This document shows positions 34,155 through 44,893 of a stretch of 64,000 bases of DNA, piece after piece. The stretch's first letter is position 1, and every line of letters begins with the position of its first letter. Both the position numbers and the translations under genes were made by a program. The notes under the pieces were generated by a model. The model had not been told where the DNA came from. It was given only the letters and a program-made list of their open reading frames with translations, and searched no databases. This stretch comes from Trujillonella endophytica (GTDB lineage: Bacteria > Actinomycetota > Actinomycetes > Mycobacteriales > Geodermatophilaceae), in the NCBI RefSeq assembly GCF_019799905.1, contig NZ_JABGCI010000004.1:248001-312000 (forward strand), given 5' to 3'.

Positions 34155-34157
<3 letters not shown>
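34119..34157. terminator. Bidirectional terminator between protease and threonine aldolase
   Basis: Arms 34119-34134 and 34142-34157 (TGACGGCTCCGGGTCC and its complement) form a perfect 16-bp stem with a 7-nt loop. It begins 2 bp after the protease stop, and its second arm contains the stop codon of the convergent aldolase gene, so it should serve both. Confidence 0.88.
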
Positions 34158-35171
<1,014 letters not shown>

Positions 35172-35174
35172 CCG

Positions 35175-36539
<1,365 letters not shown>

Positions 36540-37565
36540 TCACCCGAAGAAGACCTCCGCCTCGGCGTACCTCTCCAGGGGCACCAGCTTCAGCCGCGCG
36601 GTGGCCTCGGCGATCGGCACCCGGACGATGTCCGTGCCGCGCAGCGCCACCATGACCCCCGTCGCGCCGTCGTGCACGGCGTCGACGGCGGCCAGGCCGA
36701 AGCGCGTCGCGAGCACCCGGTCGAACTGCGAAGGCGTGCCCCCGCGCTGCACGTGGCCGAGCACCACCGCCCGGGCCTCGCGGCCGGTGCGCTCCTCGAT
36801 CACCTGGGCCAGAGCGGCCCCGATGCCCCCGAGGCGGACGTGGCCGAAGGCGTCGGTCGAGCCGGTGGAGGTGACCAGTCCGCCGTCCGCCGGCCGGGCG
36901 CCCTCGGAGACGACGAGGATCGGCGAGTAGCCGGACTCGAAGCGGCGCAGGCAGTGGGCGACCACGGCGTCGAGGTCGAAGGGCCGCTCGGGCAGGAGCA
37001 CGACGGTCGCCCCGCCGGCCATCCCGGCGTGCAGCGCGATCCACCCGGCGTGCCGGCCCATGACCTCCACCACCAGCGTGCGGTGGTGGCTGTCGCCGGT
37101 GGTGTGCAGCCGGTCGATCGCCTCCATCGCCACGCCCACGGCGGTGTCGAAGCCGAACGTGTAGTCCGTGCCCTCCAGGTCGTTGTCGATCGTCTTGGGG
37201 ACGCCGACGACCTGGACGCCGGCGTCGCCCAGCCGGGCCGCGACCCCGAGGGTGTCCTCCCCGCCGATGGGCACCAGCGCCTCGATGCCCAGGCGCTCGA
37301 GGGTGGCCCGCACGCGCTCGGCGCCGCCCTCGAGGGCGAACGGGTTGGTCCGCGAGGTGCCCAGGACCGTGCCGCCCCGGGGCAGCAGTCCCCGGACGGC
37401 CGTCCGGTCGAGCGGGACGGTCTCGCCGTCCAGGACGCCACGCCAGCCGTCGCGGAAGCCGAGCACCTCGTCGCCGTGCTGCTCGACGCCCTTGCGGACC
37501 ACCGCGCGGATCACCGCGTTGAGCCCGGGGCAGTCGCCCCCGCCGGTCAGGATGCCGATCCGCAT
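36540..37565 (-). CDS. 6-phosphofructokinase with PPi-type donor-site residues
   Basis: A 341-residue phosphofructokinase. Seen: LTGGGDCPGLNAVIRA, GTSRTNPF, IGGEDTLGVA, PKTIDNDLEGTDYTFGFDTA, and EVMGRHAGWIA. At the two donor-determining positions it has Asp104 and Lys124 (ATP enzymes of the E. coli type have Gly at both), which is the pattern of pyrophosphate-dependent enzymes such as that of Amycolatopsis. It phosphorylates fructose 6-phosphate in glycolysis, reversibly if PPi is the donor. It begins at an ATG, 27 bp upstream of aroG on the same strand. Confidence 0.92.
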   Translation of the reverse strand: MRIGILTGGGDCPGLNAVIRAVVRKGVEQHGDEVLGFRDGWRGVLDGETVPLDRTAVRGLLPRGGTVLGTSRTNPFALEGGAERVRATLERLGIEALVPIGGEDTLGVAARLGDAGVQVVGVPKTIDNDLEGTDYTFGFDTAVGVAMEAIDRLHTTGDSHHRTLVVEVMGRHAGWIALHAGMAGGATVVLLPERPFDLDAVVAHCLRRFESGYSPILVVSEGARPADGGLVTSTGSTDAFGHVRLGGIGAALAQVIEERTGREARAVVLGHVQRGGTPSQFDRVLATRFGLAAVDAVHDGATGVMVALRGTDIVRVPIAEATARLKLVPLERYAEAEVFFG

Positions 37566-37633
37566 GCGCTGCCTCCGGGAAGGTTCCGGGCTGCTCGGGA
37601 GTTGGTCGGCGTCATGATGCCGCAGAGGAAGGA

Positions 37634-37680
37634 CCCCTGCTCTACACCCCTCGCGAGCTCGGGGCGGTACCCGGCAGGGG
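37634..37680. repeat. Nested-hairpin element, copy D
   Basis: CCCCTGC (37634-37640) pairs with GCAGGGG (37674-37680); the inner part has CCCC/GGGG arms around CTCGCGAGCTCG. It shares core and layout with three other intergenic copies (50353, 52819, 57701). Unlike them, it lies between divergent genes (phosphofructokinase and NmrA-like). Confidence 0.6.
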
Positions 37681-37693
37681 CCGGGTCGGCCGC

Positions 37694-38590
37694 ATGAACC
37701 GGACGATCGCCGTGACCGGAGCGACGGGCGGGCTGGGCCGGCGGGTGGCCGAGCGGCTCTCCACGGCCGGCGCCGACCTCCGGCTCGTCGTCCGCGACGC
37801 GGGCCGGGCGCGCTTCCTGCCGGGTTCGGAGGTCGCCGAGAACCCGGGCGGCTACGCCGACGGCGACGGGTTCGCCGCCGCGCTGGACGGCGTGCACACC
37901 CTCTACCTGGTGTCGGCCGCGGAGGCCGAGGACCGGGTGCAGCAGCACCGGACCGCGGTCGCCGCCGCCGCCCGCGCCGGGGTGCAGCGCGTCGTCTACA
38001 CGTCCTTCCTGGGTGCCGCGCCGGACGCGGTGTTCACGCTGGGCCGGCACCACGCGGCCACCGAGGAGGCCCTCGCCGCCTCCGGCACGACCTGGACGGC
38101 GCTGCGGCACTCGCTGTACGCCGACTTCGTGCCCTTCCTCGCCACCGTGAGCGACGGGCGGGCGGTCATCGCCGGCCCCGCGGGCACCGGCGCGGCCAGC
38201 TTCGTCTCCCGCGACGACTGCGCCGACGTCGCCGCCGCGGTGCTGCTCGACCGGTCCGGCGACCTCGACGGGCAGACGATCGGCGTCACCGGACCCGAGG
38301 CCCTGACGCTGGCCGAGGCCGCGTCGGCGCTGAGCGAGGTGAGCGGCGTGTCGGTCGCCTACCGCGAGGAGACCGTCGAGGAGGCGTGGGCCAGCCGGCG
38401 CCCCTCCGGGCACCCGGACTGGGAGATCGAGGGCTGGATCACCAGCTACACGTCCATCGCCGCCGGGGAGATGGCCGCGGTCACCGACGCCGTCCCCCGG
38501 CTCACCGGGCACCCCGCCCGCCCACTGGCCGAGCAGCTGCGCGCCCACCCCGGGGACTGGGCGCACCTGCGCGACGTCCCGCGGGGCTGA
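37694..38590 (+). CDS. NmrA-like NAD(P)-binding protein
   Basis: A 298-residue atypical short-chain dehydrogenase. The dinucleotide motif is IAVTGATGGLGRRVAERL at the N-terminus, followed by GVHTLYLVSA and RVVYTSFLGAAPDAVFTLGRHHAATEEAL, typical of the NmrA/quinone-oxidoreductase 2 group. There is no YxxxK catalytic pair, so it may be a redox sensor or NAD(P)H quinone oxidoreductase. It starts with an ATG after the copy-D hairpin. Confidence 0.85.
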   Translation: MNRTIAVTGATGGLGRRVAERLSTAGADLRLVVRDAGRARFLPGSEVAENPGGYADGDGFAAALDGVHTLYLVSAAEAEDRVQQHRTAVAAAARAGVQRVVYTSFLGAAPDAVFTLGRHHAATEEALAASGTTWTALRHSLYADFVPFLATVSDGRAVIAGPAGTGAASFVSRDDCADVAAAVLLDRSGDLDGQTIGVTGPEALTLAEAASALSEVSGVSVAYREETVEEAWASRRPSGHPDWEIEGWITSYTSIAAGEMAAVTDAVPRLTGHPARPLAEQLRAHPGDWAHLRDVPRG

Positions 38591-38602
38591 CCGGTCCTCC
38601 GG

Positions 38603-39244
38603 TCAGGCGTCGCGATCGCCGGCGAGCGGGTCGTCCGGGAACCCGCCGAGCGAGACGGCCCCCGGCCGATCGTCCTGCCGGGCGCGGTGCAGGAGCTCGT
38701 CGAGGAGCGCCGCACGGCGACGCACCACCGCGGCACGGTCCCTGGGGTGCGCGTGGGTCCGCAGCTCCGCTGCGCTCCGGACCCACGCCTCGACCAGCTC
38801 CTCGTCCGACGCTCCGCGTGCCGCCGCCCGCAGGTCGGCGTCGGACGCGCCCCCGGACCGGTCCCGCGAGAGCCACTCGACAGCGAGTGCCGCACCGGTC
38901 AGCACCAGGGCCGCCGTGAGGCCCGGTGCGGCTCCTCCGGACCACGCGAGCCCCACCAGGGCGTGCACGCCGACGACCCCGCCCACGGCCGCGAGCCCCA
39001 GCGCCCGCCAGGTCTCCGCCCGCACCGGGAAGCCGTCGTGCACCATCGCCACGGCCGCTGCGGGGACCACCGCGCTCGCCAGCACCAGCTCGAACAGCCG
39101 CCCGCCGCCGACCTCGAGCGCGCCCAGGGCCGCGCAGGCCACGACCACCCCCAGCCACACCCGCCCGACGGTCCGGGCGAGACGGACGCGCAGCGGCCCC
39201 CACGGGTCCTGCGCGCCGGGGACGGCTCCGGACCGCGGTCGCAT
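38603..39244 (-). CDS. Hypothetical membrane protein
   Basis: About 213 residues. Four hydrophobic segments lie in the N-terminal 140 residues (VWLGVVVACAALGALEV, LFELVLASAVVPAAAVAMV, ALGLAAVGGVVGVHALVGLA, GLTAALVLTGAALAVEWL), followed by a cytoplasmic, charged helical tail. The family is not recognised. The ATG at 39244 has GGAGG upstream; a GTG at 39286 overlapping the STAS gene stop is an alternative start that would couple the two. Confidence 0.7.
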   Translation of the reverse strand: MRPRSGAVPGAQDPWGPLRVRLARTVGRVWLGVVVACAALGALEVGGGRLFELVLASAVVPAAAVAMVHDGFPVRAETWRALGLAAVGGVVGVHALVGLAWSGGAAPGLTAALVLTGAALAVEWLSRDRSGGASDADLRAAARGASDEELVEAWVRSAAELRTHAHPRDRAAVVRRRAALLDELLHRARQDDRPGAVSLGGFPDDPLAGDRDA

Positions 39245-39282
39245 CGTGAGGCCCCCCTCCCGGTCCCCGGGGCCGACTCCGT

Positions 39283-39702
39283 TCACGTGTGCCGCACCGG
39301 GACCGGCCGCGGGCGCCGGCGGGCCCGGGGAACGGGGGCTCCCGCGCGCTGCGCCGGGGACCCGAGGGCGTGGAGCAGCCGGCGGACCGGTCCGGAGGCC
39401 GCCACGATCTCCACGGTGCGCCGCAGGGCCGGCGCGATCCCGTGGCTGTCGGCGAGGGCGACGGCGGACAGATCGACCAGCACCGGGGTGCCGTGCACCG
39501 CGCCCACGTGGTCCACGACGGCCTCGAGCAGCGGACCGCCGGAGTCGTCCAGCGTGCCGCTCACATGGACGACGGGGCGCCCTCCCGACCGCCTGATCTC
39601 CACGGCGACGAGCTCGTCCACCGGGGTCTGGGGCAGGTCCCCGACCTCGTCGCCGGAGCGGGGAACGGCTGCAACGGACGCTTGGAGCGGGAGCCGGGTC
39701 AT
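39283..39702 (-). CDS. STAS-domain protein (anti-sigma factor antagonist-like)
   Basis: A 139-residue protein with a STAS pattern: VAVEIRRSGGRPVVHVSGTLDDSGGPLLEAVVDHV, VLVDLSAVALADSHGIAPALRRTVEIV. The conserved serine of SpoIIAA-like proteins sits in ADSHG, so phosphorylation by a kinase is possible. A basic, Pro-rich tail follows. No anti-sigma kinase is adjacent. It is probably cotranscribed with the membrane protein gene downstream. Confidence 0.78.
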   Translation of the reverse strand: MTRLPLQASVAAVPRSGDEVGDLPQTPVDELVAVEIRRSGGRPVVHVSGTLDDSGGPLLEAVVDHVGAVHGTPVLVDLSAVALADSHGIAPALRRTVEIVAASGPVRRLLHALGSPAQRAGAPVPRARRRPRPVPVRHT

Positions 39703-39822
39703 GCGCCCGACGCTAGGGGCGGTGCGGGCGGGCCCGCGGGGGCCGGCGGAGGACGACTTGACCGCCGTCCCGCTGCCGGGTCCCGGCAGTGGACGCGCCG
39801 CGGCCGGAGCAGCACGGGCGGC

Positions 39823-39958
39823 GAGGTCAGCCCGGGTGCGAGGTCAGCCCGGGTGCGAGGTCAGCCCGGGTGCGAGGTCAGCCCGGGTGCGAGGTCAGCC
39901 CGGGTGCGAGGTCAGCCCGGGTGCGAGGTCAGCCCGGGTGCGAGGTCAGCCCGGGTGC
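39823..39958. repeat. 17-bp tandem repeat, eight perfect copies
   Basis: The unit GAGGTCAGCCCGGGTGC is repeated eight times without a mismatch over 136 bp, with a ninth partial start. Its last copy overlaps the stop codon of the convergent PucR-type gene; each copy carries a TGA in that gene's frame family. It shows no spacers, so it is not a CRISPR. Perfect identity suggests recent expansion or strong selection. Confidence 0.95.
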
Positions 39959-41190
39959 GAGGGCCGCGACGGCCAGTCGAGCAGCCGGGCCCCCGTCACC
40001 GCCACCGACAGGGTGAGCCGCGCCGCGGGGTCGGAAGCCCGGTACCCGGTCAGCCGGTGGACCCGCTGCAGGCGGTAGGTCAGCGCGCGGACGCTCAGGT
40101 GCAGCCGGCGGGCGGCCTCGGTCGCGTTCCCACCCGCCGCGAAGTAGGCCTCGAGCGCAGCGAGCAGCGGTCCCGCTCCCCCGCGCACGCCGGTCAGCGG
40201 GCCCAGGACGGTGTCCACCAGGTCGGCGATCGCCGGCTCGTCCCGCATGAGGACCCGGTACACCAGCAGGTCGCGGGCCCGCGCGACCGGATCGGGGAGG
40301 TCCAGCCGCCGGGCCACGTCCAGCGCGTCGATCGCCTCGCGGTAGGAGCGGGCGACGCCGAGCGGGCCCGGATGGGCCCGCCCGACGCCGGTGCGCCACC
40401 GCGGGCTCCGTGCGGCACGCGCCACAGCCGCGCCGGTGATCTCGGCCAGCTCCCGGGCGACGGCGTCATCCGCCTCGGGTCCCCGGTGCGCATCCGCCGC
40501 CAGCACGCAGACCAGCCGGCCGTGCGCCGCGGCGACGAGCACCCCACCGACGCCGAGGCCGCGCCGCACGTCCTGCTCGATCAGGCCGGCACTCGGCATC
40601 CCGGAGTCCACCGGCTCCGCGGCCGACGTGACGCTCACCAGGTGCGGTGCCGCGAGCGACAGGCCGAAGCGCTCGGCCCTGTCGACGAGGGAGCCGATCT
40701 CGGCGCGCCCGCTCAGGAGGTCGTCGACGAACTCCCGCCGGAAGGCCTCCTCGCGCCGGACGACGTGCCGCTGGCGGTCCAGGTGACCGGCGGCGAGGGC
40801 CGCGAGTGCCGTGTCGGCCGCCTGCCAGACGAGCTCACCGATCCGGACCACCTCGGGTGTCGTCAGCCGGCGCCGCCCCGCATCGGCGACGAGCTCGGGG
40901 AGGCGGGGCCAGAGCGTCCGGGACGCGGTCATGTACAGGTCGACGAGGTCGGGCAGGGGGACCCCCTGCTCCGCCGCCTCGGCGCCGAGCGCCTGGCACG
41001 CCTCCTGCCGCGTGCGCGCCATGCCCTTGCCGCTGCGTGCCACGGCCAGGAGCGCGGCCGCGTAGCCGTCGAGCAGGTCCGGCGGCAGCCCGTGCTCCCG
41101 GGCGGCCGCGGCGGTCACCTCGCGGAGCACCTCGTGGGCGGGGTCCTCGCCTGCGCGGGTCACCGTCGGAGTCTGCCCGGTGGGCTCCAC
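39946..41190 (-). CDS. PucR/CdaR-type helix-turn-helix regulator
   Basis: A 414-residue regulator. The N-terminal half is helical (RsbRD-like N-terminal domain pattern, [16 protein letters not shown]), the middle has a GGDEF-like CdaR core (LVCVLAADAH, GVGRAHPGPLGVARSYREAIDAL), and the C-terminus is the PucR HTH (LLAALEAYFAAGGNATEAARRLHLSVRALTYRLQRVHRLTG). Targets are unknown. The GTG at 41190 is the longest start. The gene terminates within the 17-bp tandem repeat, which may define its last residues (PSRPSHPG). Confidence 0.85.
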   Translation of the reverse strand: MEPTGQTPTVTRAGEDPAHEVLREVTAAAAREHGLPPDLLDGYAAALLAVARSGKGMARTRQEACQALGAEAAEQGVPLPDLVDLYMTASRTLWPRLPELVADAGRRRLTTPEVVRIGELVWQAADTALAALAAGHLDRQRHVVRREEAFRREFVDDLLSGRAEIGSLVDRAERFGLSLAAPHLVSVTSAAEPVDSGMPSAGLIEQDVRRGLGVGGVLVAAAHGRLVCVLAADAHRGPEADDAVARELAEITGAAVARAARSPRWRTGVGRAHPGPLGVARSYREAIDALDVARRLDLPDPVARARDLLVYRVLMRDEPAIADLVDTVLGPLTGVRGGAGPLLAALEAYFAAGGNATEAARRLHLSVRALTYRLQRVHRLTGYRASDPAARLTLSVAVTGARLLDWPSRPSHPG

Positions 41191-41202
41191 CGGGACGACC
41201 GC

Positions 41203-41688
41203 CTAGCGGCCGGCGGCCTCGATCGCCCGCCAGCGCTCGAGGTTGTAACGGGCGTCGATCAGCGCGTCGTGCGTGCCCGCCGGTTTCGGCGGCAGGGGCG
41301 GCTGCCCGGCGTCGTCCCACCGCTGGCGCAGCTCGCGGGTGAGCCGCGGGATCGCCCGGGGCAGCGCGGGCATGGCGCCCCAGAGCTGGGCGAGCGCGAC
41401 GTGGTCGTAGGCGGCGAACCACGCCCACAGCTCGACCTCCTCGCCCGGCCCGGTCAGGAAGGCGAGCAGGTCGTCGCGGATCTGCCGGCGGCTGCGCCAG
41501 GCCTTGTCCGAGGGCGGCGGCAGCTGGTCCAGCACGTTGCGGCGCACCCACGGGATGGCCTTGCGGTCGTCGAACTCGGTGCTCACCGCGTAGAACTCGC
41601 GGCCGGCCTCGTCCACCACCCCGATCGAGACCAGGTCGATCGTCGTCCCGTCCTCGATGAACTCGGTGTCGTAGAAGAAGCGCCGCAC
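41203..41688 (-). CDS. Rv2179c-type 3'-5' exoribonuclease
   Basis: A 161-residue DEDD-family nuclease. The first catalytic motif is RFFYDTEFIEDG (Asp/Glu) at residues 3-14, the second is AAYDHVALAQLWG and the third THDALIDARYNLERW near the C-terminus, matching the mycobacterial Rv2179c exoribonuclease. It trims 3' overhangs of RNA. The GTG at 41688 places the DTE motif at the usual position. It is separated by 12 bp from the PucR gene on the same strand. Confidence 0.9.
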   Translation of the reverse strand: MRRFFYDTEFIEDGTTIDLVSIGVVDEAGREFYAVSTEFDDRKAIPWVRRNVLDQLPPPSDKAWRSRRQIRDDLLAFLTGPGEEVELWAWFAAYDHVALAQLWGAMPALPRAIPRLTRELRQRWDDAGQPPLPPKPAGTHDALIDARYNLERWRAIEAAGR

Positions 41689-41792
41689 GGCACCCACGGT
41701 AGGGCGCGACGCCCAGGGGTCGACTCCGCACCCCGCTCCGCTCCCCGCTGCGATGCTCACGGGGCTGTCGTCTCCCGGCTAGGTTGCCCCTC

Positions 41793-43268
41793 ATGCCCGT
41801 GCTGGCGATCGACGCAGGGACGACCGGGGTGACGGCGCTGGTCGTGGGCGAGGACGGCGGCGTCCTCTCCCGCGGCTACCGCGAGTTCGCGCAGCTGTTC
41901 CCCCGCCCGGGCTGGGTGGAGCACGAGCCCGAGGACATCTGGACGGCGACGGTGGCCGCCTGCCGCGAGGCCCTGGCCGGCACCGACCGGCGGCCGACGT
42001 GCATCGGCATCACCGACCAGCGCGAGACCGCCGTCGTCTGGGACCGGCGCACCCTCCGCTCCCCGCGCCCCGCGATCGTCTGGCAGGACCGGCGCACGAC
42101 CGGGATCTGCGACCGGCTGCGGGAGGCCGGGCACGAGCCCCGGGTCGCGGAGCTGACCGGTCTGCGGCTGGACCCCTACTTCACCGGCACCAAGTTCTGC
42201 TGGATCGCGACCGAGGAGCCGCGCGTGTGGGAGGGGGTGCGCGGTGGCGCGCTCGCCCTGGGCACCGTCGACTCCTACCTGATCGCCCGGCTGACCGGTG
42301 GCGCCGTGCACGTCACCGACCCGAGCAACGCCAGCCGCACCCTGCTGTACGACCTCGCCGCCGGCGACTGGTCCGACGAGCTGTGCGAGCTGTTCGACGT
42401 GCCCCGCTCGGCGCTGCCCGAGCTGGTGCCCAGCTCGGGCGTCGTCGGCACCACCGACCCTGACGCGTTCCTCGGGCTGGAACTGCCGATCGCCGGCATC
42501 GCCGGCGACCAGCAGGCGGCGCTGTTCGGGCAGGCCTGCTACTCCCCCGGCGACTCCAAGTGCACGTACGGCACGGGCTCGTTCGTGCTGACCAACACCG
42601 GGACGACGCCGGTGCGCTCCGAGGCCGGCCTGCTCACCACGGTGGCCTGGGACGTCGGCGACGGCCTGGTCTACGCCCTCGAGGGGTCGATCTTCGTGAC
42701 CGGCGCCGCCGTCCAGTGGCTGCGCGACGGGCTGGGGCTCATCGACTCGGCGGCCGAGATCGAGGGCCTGGCGCGCACGGTGCCCGACTCGGGCGACCTG
42801 GTGTTCGTGCCGGCGCTGACCGGCATGGGCGCCCCGCACTGGGACCCGCACGCCCGCGGCGCCATCGTCGGCATCACCCGCGGCACCACGCGGGCGCACC
42901 TGGCGCGGGCCACGCTGGAGGCGATCGCGTTCGAGGTGCGCGACGTCGTCGACGTGATGGTGTCCGAGGTGGGGCTCGCGGTGCCGGAGCTGTCGGCCGA
43001 CGGCGGTGCGAGCGCCAACGACCTCCTCCTGCAGCTGCAGGCCGACCAGCTGGGCGTGCCGGTCCGCCGACCGCGGGTCACCGAGACGACGGCACTGGGC
43101 GCCGCCTTCCTCGCCGGCCTGGGCACCGGCGTGTGGGCCGGCCAGGACGAGCTGGCCGCGACCTGGGCCCTGGACCGGCGCTTCGAGCCCGAGCCGGACC
43201 GCCGGGACGACGGACGGCACGACCGCTGGCGCGAGGCGCTGGGCCGCGCCGGGCACTGGACGAGCTGA
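41793..43268 (+). CDS. glpK: Glycerol kinase
   Basis: A 491-residue FGGY-family kinase phosphorylating glycerol with ATP. Seen: LAIDAGTTGVTALV, RPGWVEHEPEDIW, TDQRETAVVWDRRT, IVWQDRRT, DPYFTGTK, GAPHWDPHARGAIVGITRGTT and ELSADGGASANDLLLQLQAD. The ATG at 41793 gives the exact family N-terminus; no clear ribosome binding site precedes it, so the mRNA may be nearly leaderless. No glycerol facilitator gene is adjacent. Confidence 0.93.
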   Translation: MPVLAIDAGTTGVTALVVGEDGGVLSRGYREFAQLFPRPGWVEHEPEDIWTATVAACREALAGTDRRPTCIGITDQRETAVVWDRRTLRSPRPAIVWQDRRTTGICDRLREAGHEPRVAELTGLRLDPYFTGTKFCWIATEEPRVWEGVRGGALALGTVDSYLIARLTGGAVHVTDPSNASRTLLYDLAAGDWSDELCELFDVPRSALPELVPSSGVVGTTDPDAFLGLELPIAGIAGDQQAALFGQACYSPGDSKCTYGTGSFVLTNTGTTPVRSEAGLLTTVAWDVGDGLVYALEGSIFVTGAAVQWLRDGLGLIDSAAEIEGLARTVPDSGDLVFVPALTGMGAPHWDPHARGAIVGITRGTTRAHLARATLEAIAFEVRDVVDVMVSEVGLAVPELSADGGASANDLLLQLQADQLGVPVRRPRVTETTALGAAFLAGLGTGVWAGQDELAATWALDRRFEPEPDRRDDGRHDRWREALGRAGHWTS

Positions 43269-43374
43269 GGAACGCGCGGGTTCCGGAGCGTCCTTGACCG
43301 GCGCGGACGCCGCCCCTACGTTTCGGCTGAACGCGGCTCAGCGTCGAGCCGTGCAACGCACGAAGGGGTGTGCG

Positions 43375-44892
43375 GTGGCTCGACGTCTGGTGCTGGCTCT
43401 CGGCTGTCTGGCGATGGTGGCGGCGGGGTGCACCGACTCCGGCGACGGCGAGCCCGACGCCGCCGAGGAGAGCTCCCCGGCGCCCAGCGCCTCACCCAGC
43501 CGCACGCCCACCGTCGCCCAGGCCACCGTCTCCGAGGCGCTCCCGGACGGGTTCACCCTCGCGTCCAACCCGACGATCGACTACGGGGCGCAGGGCTACG
43601 AGCAGGTCGAGTACCTGGTCCAGGGGACGGCGACGGCCTACACCTCCCCCACGCCGCTGTCCGGCGACGGCGAGTGGACCGCCACGCCCGGGACCGAGGC
43701 GCCGTACGGCTCGCGCGTCGTGGTGACCCGTCCGGTCGACGCCGGCGACTTCAACGGCACCGCGGTCGTCGAGTGGCTCAACGTCTCCGGCGGCGTGGAC
43801 GCCTCCCCCGTGCTCACGCTCACCCACGTGGAGCTGATGCGCCGCGGCTACGTGCACGTGGCCGTGTCGGCCCAGCAGGTCGGCCTCACCGCGACGCAGA
43901 CCGCGGACCCGGCGCGCTACGCCGGGCTCGCCCACCCCGGCGACAGCTACTCCTACGACATCTACTCCCAGGCCGGGCAGGCCGTCCGGTTCGAGGCCGA
44001 CACGCTGCTCGACGGCCTGGAGCCGGAACGGGTGCTGGCCGCCGGGGAGTCGCAGTCCGCCGGCCGGCTGCTGACCTATCTCAACGCGGTCCACCCGCTG
44101 GCCGGCGTCTACGACGGCTTCCTGGTGCACAGCCGCTTCGGCGCCGGATCGGCGCTCTCCCAGGCCCCGCTGCCGCAGATCGACGCCCCGACGCCGACGC
44201 TGCTGCGCGAGGACCTCGACGTCCCGGTGCTGGTGTTCCAGACCGAGACCGAGACCGCCGCCCTGCAGGCCCGCCAGGACGACAGCGACACCTACCGCCT
44301 GTGGGAGGTGGCCGGGACGGCGCACTTCGACATGTACGGCCTGGCCACGGGGGCCACCGACGCCGGTGACGAAGCCGGCGCCGTCGCGTGGTTCGACGCC
44401 ATGCGCGCCCCGAGCACGAACCCGGTCTCCATCCTCACCTGCGCACTGCCGGTCAATGCCGGACCGCAGACCTTCGTGCTGCGCGCGGCGGTCGCCGCCC
44501 TCGACGAGTGGGTCCGGACCGGTACGCCGCCACCCAGCGCCCCTCGCCTGGAGACGGTGAGCACCGACCCGGCCGCCGCGGAGTACGCCGTCGACGAGCG
44601 CGGGATCGCCCGCGGCGGCATCCGCACCCCCGCCGTCGACGCCCCGGTCGCCCTGATGCGCGGCCTCGGCCAGCCCGAGGGGGCGCCCGACCAGCTGCAG
44701 CGGTTCTGCCGGCTGTTCGGCACGACGGTCCCCTTCACGACCGAGGAGCTGACCGCGCTCTACCCCGACCACGACGCGTTCGTCGCGGCCTGGGAGGAGT
44801 CCCTCGACCAGGCGGTCGAGGACGGCTTCGTCCTCGCCGAGGACGCCGAGCTGCTGGTCGCCGCCGCCGAGCAGGCCGCGATCCCGAGCTGA
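43375..44892 (+). CDS. Alpha/beta-hydrolase-domain lipoprotein
   Basis: A 505-residue exported protein. The signal peptide ends in the lipobox MVAAGC near residue 18, so it is probably membrane-anchored by a lipid. The mature part resembles the alpha/beta hydrolase domain PF20091: VVEWLNVSGGVDASP, VAVSAQQVG, the nucleophile region VLAAGESQSAGRLLTYLNAVHP and AGTAHFDMYG with the candidate His. The substrate is unknown. GTG at 43375 after AAGGGG. It converges on the antiporter gene with one base between the stops. Confidence 0.83.
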   Translation: MARRLVLALGCLAMVAAGCTDSGDGEPDAAEESSPAPSASPSRTPTVAQATVSEALPDGFTLASNPTIDYGAQGYEQVEYLVQGTATAYTSPTPLSGDGEWTATPGTEAPYGSRVVVTRPVDAGDFNGTAVVEWLNVSGGVDASPVLTLTHVELMRRGYVHVAVSAQQVGLTATQTADPARYAGLAHPGDSYSYDIYSQAGQAVRFEADTLLDGLEPERVLAAGESQSAGRLLTYLNAVHPLAGVYDGFLVHSRFGAGSALSQAPLPQIDAPTPTLLREDLDVPVLVFQTETETAALQARQDDSDTYRLWEVAGTAHFDMYGLATGATDAGDEAGAVAWFDAMRAPSTNPVSILTCALPVNAGPQTFVLRAAVAALDEWVRTGTPPPSAPRLETVSTDPAAAEYAVDERGIARGGIRTPAVDAPVALMRGLGQPEGAPDQLQRFCRLFGTTVPFTTEELTALYPDHDAFVAAWEESLDQAVEDGFVLAEDAELLVAAAEQAAIPS

Positions 44893-44893
44893 C

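Noticed and set aside
39823-39958. Possible CRISPR array
   Set aside because: Units are contiguous, 17 bp long and without spacers, and no cas genes are near.
39289-41832. Long + strand frame including repeated CEVSPGARSARVRGQPG units
   Set aside because: The peptide repeat only reflects the 17-bp DNA repeat, which is open in all frames; the rest is antisense to the PucR-type and exoribonuclease genes.
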